Of a stretch of DNA of 64,000 nucleotides, positions 56,494 to 64,000 are shown piece after piece. The DNA comes from Trissonchulus latispiculum. Taxonomy: Eukaryota > Nematoda > Enoplea > Enoplida > Ironidae. Each line of letters opens with the position of its first letter. Within the stretch, counting starts at the first letter, position 1. Location of the stretch: positions 1-64,000 of the forward strand of contig JASAND010026526.1 in assembly GCA_030248195.1 (NCBI GenBank). The letters are read 5' to 3'. Under the pieces are notes generated by a model. It was not told where the DNA came from. It saw only the letters and a list, made by a program, of their open reading frames with translations, and did not search any database. The translations under genes and the position numbers were made by a program.

Positions 56494-58572
56494 TATGTTG
56501 GCTAACGTTGGGCGGGAAAGTAGCTCTCTCCGACGATGTTGTGCCAACCCGTTCGTAGCTCCCCCCCCCTTAAAGGCCCTTGCGGTACCCTATTTCTCAA
56601 AGAAACCAGCATTACGCTATACGATAAGTAGTGTATCTGCTCAGTGCTCTCCTATTCTAGATAGTTGTAGAATTATGCACTGGGCCGGCATGGTGTGTGT
56701 GTGTGTGGCAGTGGTTTAAGGTTTAACTACACTTTCTATGATTGCTCTGTCTGATTTAATACCAATAATATATAAAAAATTATAAGAGTGTGACGCTAAG
56801 CAGTCTCTCTAACAGAGCAAAATCTAAGGGTTGGACCCAAATACGCGGATGTTTCGAGCAGACATAACATACTCGTTAAGCAGGGTATACCGAGGGATAG
56901 CCCTAGTTTTAATTTGTTGTTGATCATGCAGTCAAGTGAGATGCTGAGCTACCGTTTACCCTTTCCAAATGTTGATGCTTTTCTAACAGCTACTTAACTG
57001 ATTGCTTAAAGTTCCGTAGAACATTAGGTAAGGTAAACAGCAGATTTTGATGCAAAATTAGTGTACAAGTGAGTGATTGTTTGTTTGCAATGATTATGTC
57101 TTTTCTGGCTTAGCAGCAGTCGTCCACCTGCCGAAAACAGACTAGCTAAAGTTTGGGCCTGCAGGCCCGCGAAGAATTTTAGTCCAGTGAAGAGCACTAT
57201 GCTATTAATAGTCAAAACTTTGTTTGAAAGCTCATATAACCTCAACCCTTCTCAGTTAAGCCAATTTTGTTTAGTTATTCCGACAAGATGGGGCTTTCGT
57301 GTCTGTTAATTCCTTCCGTTTTTCGTGCAGAAAATAGGATTCTTTTAACAGTTTGTGCTAATAGTAGTACTCCCCAAATTTGTACCGACAAACAAAGTCT
57401 TAGGGTATTTGTACTGGTTGGACCAATTGTACACATTTCTGCGAGTTCTAGCTTTGCCTTAACATGAGATATCTAGTGGGTGTATCAGAAATTACACCAA
57501 AACTGTTATTTTGTCTATTTCAGCAAAGCTTATATGGTTTGAAAAAAATTGGGCGTGAGTGAACAAAATATTCTAAGCTATGCAAAAGAAAATTGCAGTA
57601 TTGAAAATCTGCAAGTAATAGTTACGTATTGGCACGCATGGCTGATGGCTAAAACTTCCAGTGCTGAATGCAAAATTTCTTCTAAAAAATCATAGTAAAA
57701 TGTTTTCAGCTAAAAATCCATTTTAATCGCTACCTGATTTTTAGGCACAACCTTATAGGCGGCAATTGTTTATGTACTTGATTTTGTTTCTCCAAAGGAC
57801 TCCTGCGTTTAGGCCTATGGGTCTTGGCGCCAGGTGCTGTTAACTAAAATTGCGTAACTTTGGTTGCTGCGCGCAGCAACAAATATATATTCGTTTCAGG
57901 CGCACCAAATGTGCGACGCAGGGAGTCAGCTTTTCTATAACAGATAGAAACATTTGTCTATCTATATTCGCATTTTAGGCAGTCTTTAGCGTTTTGCCTG
58001 CATTGCTTAGCAAGAATAATGTTTCCCGTTAATTTGTTATAAGGTTTAAGATTACGCACACATGCTAAACTACTTGTTACAGCCTCCTATTAAATTTCCT
58101 TTTAAGAAAACTGCATAATAACCTGAATTAGGTGAAATATTAACCTTTTCATCTATGCTGTACAGTTGTGGTAAAGTCTTCATGTTTATTATTACATTTC
58201 TACGTATAAGCATATATATAGTTAATGAGCAGTGCGCACTTAAATTCCCAGCTGTTAATCATTGATAGAAAATGATTTAAGATTTGCTTTAACCAATTCA
58301 GTCTGGAAAATTGCATTCGCTGATTGTTCTAGGTACTGTCTGTCTATTATCCCAGGTCTTGCTTTCCTACCAAACTACAAAGTGATCATGCCACGATTCT
58401 CAGTTACTTATTCATACTAGTAGTTACTAATTTGCATTACTTAAGCTGTTTGTTGCATAAATGGCAAAGTATAGCTGGAACCAAGCAGTCTGAGCTGAGA
58501 CCACATCGTTGAGTAGTATAAGGAGTAGCTTTCTCACTCAGCATGGTGGTGATGCAAAACCTTTTGAATCCG
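56494..58572. other. Gene-free flank downstream of the LTR element
   Basis: No supportable coding sequence. A C8 run near 56561 and a short GTGTGTGT run near 56692 are the only simple repeats. Confidence 0.45.
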
Positions 58573-59320
58573 TTAAGGCCGGTGTCACAGTGAAATTTTT
58601 CCCCCTAAAAATTCCCCCCCCCCGGAAAAATTTCACCGGTGAAATTTTTCCGGAGGGGGGGGGGAATTTTTAGGGGGAAAATTTCACCGTGACCCGGTTC
58701 ATGCTCCAACGGAGTAACGGAGAAACGGAGCAAAGGAGAGAAACAGTTCAAAAAGCAGAGTATCACCTCACCGGATCATGCTTGGTTAAGCTGTGAACGG
58801 AGCACCAGAGAAACGGATAAACGGATCAGTAAAAAACGGAGAAAATACCAAGTTAAATTTAGGTTAACTCGAAATTCTTCTGTGAGTAAATTTTTAGGGT
58901 TTTGTTCAGTATTTTTTGTACTAAATGTAACTAAATCATTCAGTAACAAACAACTTCCTTAGATTATTGCCAAAAATTTTGCAAAAATATTCAGTTCTGG
59001 GAAAATAATCTATTTTTAAATAATTAATATTATTTTCGTCCGTTTCTCCGCTTCTTTCTCCGTTCGTCCGTTTCCGCTTCTTACTTGCTCTGTTTCTTCG
59101 CTTCTCCGTTTCTCCGTCGTCTTTTCTCCGTAGCCCTCAGCCAATCAGAGGCGTGTATTACGTAAACAACAGAAATTTGAATCTCCGTTTCTCCGTTTCT
59201 CCGTTCTCCGCTTGTCCGTTGCTCCGTTGCTCCAGTCAAGCATGAACCGAAAAAGGAGAAACTGTCCGTTCGTCCGTTCGTCCTGTTGTCCGTTGCTCCG
59301 TCGGAGCATGAGCCGACCTT
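58573..59320. mobile_element. CGGAGAAACGGAG-saturated TIR element with a foldback inserted in its left end
   Basis: The right end complements to AAGGTCGGCTCATGCTCCGA. The left counterpart is split: TTAAGGCCGG at 58573-58582, then a 120-base palindrome, then CCCGGTTCATGCTCCAACGG at 58694. The flanks are filled with CGGAGAAACGGAG on the left and CTCCGTTTCTCCG on the right. Ends and design match the K2P-intron elements. Confidence 0.8.
58576..58698. repeat. Near-perfect 120-bp palindrome
   Basis: The arms meet at 58637/58638 (AAATTTCACC then GGTGAAATTT). They contain CCCCCTAAAAATTCCCC and its complement and end GTGTCAC and GTGACCC. It is a very compact foldback insertion. Confidence 0.85.
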
Positions 59321-59371
59321 TACAACCTCCATCCTAATATATAGCATCGATATTTCTTAAGGTGCTGGTGT

Positions 59372-59679
59372 ACTCAAAATGAATCACACAACTTTCCGGG
59401 TTTGTCTCTGATCCCACCCCATCTGCGCTTGGGGCTTGGAGTGTCGAAAGATGCTGTGCTCCTCTACCTTGCGTATGAGCAGTTAATGGATGTCTTACTA
59501 CCGGAGCCGAAAGGCCAAGAAGGTGTCTGCTCCAGCTTCCCATTGTGGGACAGCATTCAGGCGACGAAGCGAGAGTCATACTAGCTTTGACTGATGGGGA
59601 GAGACAAAGGTTGGCTCTTGGCTCATATAGCCTCTTGGCTGAGTAGCCCGGCAATAACAACAACAACAACAACAACAAC
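59372..59679 (+). mobile_element. Non-LTR retroposon (SINE-like) with (AAC)n tail
   Basis: A 308-base insertion ending in an (AAC)n tail, flanked by a perfect 13-bp duplication AAGGTGCTGGTGT (59359-59371 and 59680-59692). This is the signature of LINE-driven insertion. The insert has no intact ORF of family type. It is either a SINE or a 5'-truncated LINE 3' end. Confidence 0.85.
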
Positions 59680-60948
59680 AAGGTGCTGGTGTCTTCTTGT
59701 GCAGTGCTTTTGTGGGGATTTTTCGCAATTTTGGGAGTTGGAAAGAGCTTTATACATCGTTTTAAAGCTTGTAATCTGAATATTAACATGAGCTTACGAA
59801 ATTAGCAAAATTAGCAAGAAAATAGCAAAAAATTTCCGACATGCTGACATCTGACAGACAGAATATGGGCCAAAAATTTTTGAACATCGATTTCTCAAAA
59901 CTGTAGAATCGGCCAAAATTTCTTCTTGTGCCATGATATGAAGGACATGTGGGCCGAGGGACATTCTTTTTGTATTTGGCTCAACAAGTCTCCGTACTTC
60001 AGAAAATCCGGCAAATGCTCGATGACACGAAATTTAGCAACTTTCTATTCAGTTTTCTCACATCTGGAGATGTTTTAGCTCAAACCAAGAAAAATTTCCC
60101 TCCGCAATAGGGCGAATTTTCATCCAGCCAAAATTTACGCGAATCCATAGGGTAGTTTTTGAGAAATCAATGTTCAAAACAAAATAATCGCAATTTTGCC
60201 AAAATGGTTTTTCGGCGAATTCTCTAGCATCTAGCTTGAAGCAACCAACTTCAGCGAATATATAGTTATTGATAAAATGTGCAATTGGTCGCTGTATCGA
60301 TTGAGTATAAGTAAGCCAAAATTGTCTGTAAAATTTGGCAGTAATTTTGAAAAAACTGATTTCTTCAAAAATGGCCATTTTTGACCCCAAAAATCGTTTT
60401 TGGCTTATATTGCCTTAACCGCTAAAGATGGCTCAAAGGTTATAAAGCAAAAATGTTCATTTTGGTGCCCTCTTTCCAGCCATAACAACCAATCCGGTGT
60501 AGTGACTATGTACTGAAAGAATAAGGGCAAAAACCAAAACTTTCTTATCTTTACACCTAAAAATCCGGGACTGGTCCCAGAATGTTAAAGCAGAGTTGGA
60601 CGCGGGCCGAAATTTGCGGCCAACACCCGCCCCGCAGCCCGCACTCAAATTTTCGGCCCGCACAGGTCCGGCTCGCAGCCCGCATCTACAATTTTCGGCC
60701 CGCAAAGGCCCGCACAATAAATGCTATTGTTTTCTGTTATGTGTACTATTTAATGTGTATAAAAAGTTGCATTTTTAGTTAAAAGTTTTAATCGCCACAA
60801 TTGTGAATATTTTGCTATCAAAAGACTCTCCGTTTTTTACAGAAATGCTTCGCAATTTAATCTAATTCAATCAACATGTCATTTAGTTATTTCTCTAAAT
60901 CTGTAACCTGCTAGTAGCTTTGCTGCCGACTGAGAAACTATAACTTGG

Positions 60949-61023
60949 TCGGGAGAAAAGTTCACATGCTTTGGCGTTGGCCTAGATCGCCAAAGGTTGT
61001 GGGTTCGATCCCCACATCAGACC
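60949..61023 (+). repeat. tRNA-like SINE head inside the hAT-like element
   Basis: A strong T arm (GTGGG/CCCAC around TTCGATC) is preceded by GGCGTTGGCCTAGATCGCCAAAGG, the same segment as in the copies at 22242 and 27585. The D-arm region is poor. Confidence 0.6.
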
Positions 61024-61302
61024 CGAATTTTTCGGGGCGGAGGTGCTGCAGTGTCAATTATTTTTTTCAGTTATATCAACATGCTTGAACGAATACTTCA
61101 ATAGAGCATTTTGCACTTATTTCTTACGGTAGGCTGAGAAATTTACAACTTGCGGGGGTTTTTGATTTGAGGACCTCGTCCAGGCGTGAGGGAGGCAACC
61201 TGGTGCCTTCCTAAATATTCAAATAATTAGTTTCGAACTTAATTAATTGTTTTAATAGTATATTTAACAATACACAAAATTTGCATATTTTTGAGTCGCG
61301 GT

Positions 61303-61357
61303 TAGGGATGTACAGGGGCCTGGCTCTGACCCCGGCTCCGGCACCGGTGCATCTCTA
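61303..61357. mobile_element. 55-bp mini hAT-like element
   Basis: The ends are TAGGGATGTAC and GTGCATCTCTA (imperfect inverted repeats), with GTCGCGGT on the left (61295-61302) and GTCGTGGT on the right (61358-61365), an 8-bp duplication matching at seven positions. The 33-base interior is GC-rich. It would be an extreme internal deletion derivative. Confidence 0.6.
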
Positions 61358-61399
61358 GTCGTGGTCATTGTAAGATGTACAATTAGTAGTAATTCGGGT

Positions 61400-61990
61400 C
61401 TTGTCTCTATTACCCCCACCACTCAAAAACTTTTATAAACAATTGAGCGAAAATTTGTCACGAGCATGTTTGCAATGCTGACGAGTTCAAATATATATAT
61501 ATCGCAAAAGTTTCCGATTTCGCAAAATTCGATTTTTGCGATTCGCAAAGGGGGGACCAAAGGAAACCGAAATTTTTTTGTCTTAATTTTGTTGAATATT
61601 TGCATGCATCTGACTTCTGGATGGTAGAACACGAACCTGAGGTCCATTTTTCATTTCTAGTATTTGTTACAGTTCGGTCTAAGCTAAAGTTGTAAGCTTA
61701 AGATGTAAGCTTGCATTGAGCTAGCAAAAAGCTGAATCGAAAAACCGACACCATATCCGTGTTTTGCGATCCAGAAAACCTTCATATTCAACCTTTCAGC
61801 GAAATCAAATACAAAAATGTTTCAGTAGCCCCCAAATGGAAAAAAACGAATTTTAAGAATTTTGCAAATTTTGCAATGTTTGAACTCAGTGTGCTCGAAA
61901 ACATGCGCATTCCAAATTTCAGCTCAACTGGCCAAGCTTTAATAATTTCGGTATGGGTAATCGAGAATGGATCCGTTAATTCAGTGTAGG
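61400..61990. repeat. Diverged relative of the 7.5-8.1-kb foldback
   Basis: It shares AAGCTGAATCGAAAAAC, TAAGCTTA-type words and a GGGGGGACCAAAGG block with 7506-8071, in the same order. The arms are much less similar than in the first copy. Confidence 0.5.
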
Positions 61991-62253
61991 TTTTCTGATT
62001 TCAAAGTTAAAAATATTGTATAAAGCTTCTAAATTTAAACTTAAAAAAGTTATACTGTCACTACAAAATCTGCCCGCATCGGCCCGCGCGGGCCGCTGCG
62101 GGTAGTAAATTTCGGCCCGCCCCGCGGGTACCGGCGGCCCGCGTCCAACTCTGTGTTAAAGAGCACGAAAATAATGTATTTGGAAAGTTTCATCCACTTT
62201 TATGACGAATTGAAGCTTGTAGAGTCGAATTTACACAAAGCGATACCAGCACC

Positions 62254-63453
62254 TTAAGGACGGTGAAGGTATTGAAGCGTATTCCTAAGGCCAGCATTTC
62301 AGCAGATTAGATTAGAGTTCTGCCCCTTGAAGGACCGGTCAAAGCTAAATTTTGTAAATACATATAGAGATCATATCTTCGAAAGTGAAGGTGAAATCGC
62401 GTCGAGGATAAGTTTTACTTTATTTGTAGAGGAATGTAGGCAGATGGATGATGTTGATAAAGTAGTTATCGTCAATGCACCAATTATAGACAGACATACA
62501 CATAGTTTCAGCTTTCCTGGCGTAATAAGTAATAGCTCTTCTTGTTCTCTTCAATTATGCTAAATAAGTTTAAAATTAATTTTGCTTTCAAACAGGTTTT
62601 CTTTTGTACAAGCAGTTATGTAAATTTCACCTTTTTCTACGCCTTTCATCGAATACAATGCTTACAAGAAGTCTGATCACAAGCTTTTGCATAGGTAGGT
62701 TACCTTTTAAGTAAAGTAAGTAATTTAAGTAGCAATATAAATAGACAAAATTAAGTAAAAAAACTTCACTTGTATTAAATGTAGCATGCGTATATATTAT
62801 TGCGGAATTTGCTAATTGTCATAGAGCAAGATGTGGAGCTTATCAAAGTGATAACGTACGTCATCTGGTTTGAATTAAGCAGTAACCAACCTGCAGCTGC
62901 AGTAATCTGTAGCCTCAGTCGATTCCTTGCAAACATTTTAAACATTTGTGTAGCTTGCAATGCATAAATTAAAGATCCAGCCGACGATTAAGCAATGGCA
63001 AAGTATGAAAATAGGAATAAAATTTTGGTCTGTCAGCCAGAAGAGGGAACCATCTTACAAGAAATTTGCACGAACAAAATTCTGGCCAAAGATTCAGCAT
63101 TAAACATCTGATGTGTTTTTAGGCATTTCGTGGGCGTCGCAATGGAGTTACGATAAGAATGACATAAGAGGTAAATAAGGGTGTGTACGTAAAGTTATGC
63201 CGTAAGAAAGTTTACACCCGTCTGTCTAGTCGCGTAAGGAGCCCCGTTTCTTTACGGTCAAAGTGTAATGGTTAAACCGGTAATTGAGCCACAGCTATTC
63301 CGCTATTAGGACTATTAGGAACGCTCCCCTGACTGCTAAGGATGCTTGTACGTTCAGTTTAGTCGCAGAAAATTGGGTCTGAAAAACCAAATTGTGGATT
63401 CTGTGAGAGCGCTCAAGCTGCGAGGAGAGGTCGGGGGTCTTGGATTCCACATG
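62254..63453. other. Gene-free stretch
   Basis: Open frames under 80 codons without motifs. No clear repeats seen. Confidence 0.4.
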
Positions 63454-63578
63454 GGCCGGTGTTATCAACACCCAAACCGGACTAAGTCCCAAATCTTGGT
63501 TTAGTAGCCTTCCTTTAACACACAGATTTAACCCGGGTTAGCTACTTAATCCGGGTTTTGACTTTGATAACATCGGCC
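63454..63578. mobile_element. 125-bp MITE with GGCCGGTGTTATCAA ends
   Basis: The left TIR GGCCGGTGTTATCAA matches the complement of the right end at all but one base. The interior has AACCGGACTAAG on the left and TACTTAATCCGGGTT on the right, which again pair. The style matches the motif-saturated elements in the K2P introns. Confidence 0.8.
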
Positions 63579-64000
63579 ATTAGGACGAAGAATGGCAGTT
63601 AGCAGTTCATTACTCAAGGTGTGTCGCTTTAAATATTGACTATTGAATCAACAGTAGTGATAAAGTCAATAGTATTGACAAACCGGCATCCAAACTATAC
63701 GGCTGGATTTGCCAAGGTTTCTCAAAGAAAGCGACACGCAAAATGCATGGCGATTCCAGAGTGTGGCGTATGGCTAATTAAACCACAAGCCTCAAGCACA
63801 TCACATTCATGGATAGCAATTCACGAACTTTACAACAGAAGGTCATACGAAAAACTGAACTTGGAACACTGTGCAGTTAATATCTGACATACTTAAAACG
63901 GGACAACTTTCATGCTAAGCAAGCTACTGATTTTTTAAAAAATCACAAAAAATGATGGTTTTTTTCTTGTAGGACCTGACATGTGGAAGTCCATATCGGC
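63579..64000. other. Gene-free end of window
   Basis: An 83-codon open frame at 63636-63887 has no recognisable motif and I do not call it a gene. An exon of a gene outside the window is possible. Confidence 0.3.

Larger units (their letters stand above)
60591..62153. mobile_element. hAT-like non-autonomous element with perfect 8-bp TSD
   Basis: TIRs CAGAGTTGGACGCGGGCC at the left and the exact complement at the right (GGCCCGCGTCCAACTCTG). TGTTAAAG lies on both sides (60583-60590 and 62154-62161). An 8-bp duplication and a CAGNG start are typical of hAT. The 1563-base interior has no transposase. It carries CGGCCCGC-rich subterminal repeats, a tRNA-like SINE head, a mini-element and a relative of the 7.5-8.1-kb foldback. 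Confidence 0.93.
59361..62253. mobile_element. TTAA-flanked TIR element hosting nested insertions
   Basis: The left end GGTGCTGGT (59361) follows TTAA, and the right end ACCAGCACC (62245-62253) precedes TTAA. Together they suggest a TTAA-targeting (piggyBac-type) non-autonomous element. Inside are a SINE (59372-59679) and a hAT-like element (60591-62153). The remaining interior has an imperfect inverted repeat (about 59881-59903 with 60149-60176) and no transposase. The short TIR leaves some doubt. Confidence 0.6.

Noticed and set aside
59334..59789. 151-codon minus-strand frame
   Set aside because: It spans the SINE insert, its AAC tail (read as polyleucine) and the flanking duplication, so it is not a gene.

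Overview
The window is a piece of a repeat-rich animal nuclear genome. It is AT-rich, with long gene-free stretches, spliced genes with GT-AG introns, tRNA-derived SINE-like repeats, many terminal-inverted-repeat (TIR) elements, and one LTR retroelement. The one clear host gene is a two-pore-domain potassium channel most like the TWK channels of nematodes, so a nematode or a related ecdysozoan is the best guess. That assignment is an inference from one protein.

Layout. 1-23.4 kb: no gene I can support; microsatellites, tandem repeats, and several TIR or foldback elements (5.8-7.1, 7.5-8.1, 8.4-8.85, 15.5-16.2, 16.3-16.65, 20.4-21.2 kb). 23.46-29.37 kb: a five-exon K2P channel gene (466 aa, both selectivity filters intact). 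Each of its introns carries an inserted element. 30.6-32.24 kb: a hAT-like element with a long-arm foldback nested in it. 32.28-32.32 kb: a run of 45 G.

32,329-56,493: a 24.2-kb LTR retroelement. It has two 1985-bp LTRs that start TG, end CA, and differ by about nine substitutions by eye. Inside are a gag-like ORF with a CCHC knuckle, about 8 kb with no recognisable coding, a single-exon ORF fusing a NADAR domain to an SGNH-hydrolase-like domain, a frameshifted ORF remnant, two tandem-repeat arrays, an antisense tRNA-like sequence, and a 3' region carrying roughly twenty precise hairpins. I find no protease, reverse transcriptase, RNase H or integrase. The element therefore looks like a giant non-autonomous, gag-only retroelement with cargo.

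Its RNA-structure signals are the most unusual thing here. Hairpins with the same loop but different stems occur in tandem in the LTR leader (loop GCGTTT) and just after gag (loop TTTA). A hairpin with loop ACGGG brackets the NADAR gene, two copies upstream and one downstream, and the two upstream copies show compensatory base-pair changes.

56.5-64 kb: gene-free sequence, a foldback and a motif-saturated TIR element (58.6-59.3 kb), a nested set of insertions (59.36-62.25 kb: TTAA-flanked element containing a SINE and a hAT-like element, the latter containing a 55-bp mini-element), and a 125-bp TIR element at 63.45 kb.

All calls come from reading the sequence. No database or folding program was used.
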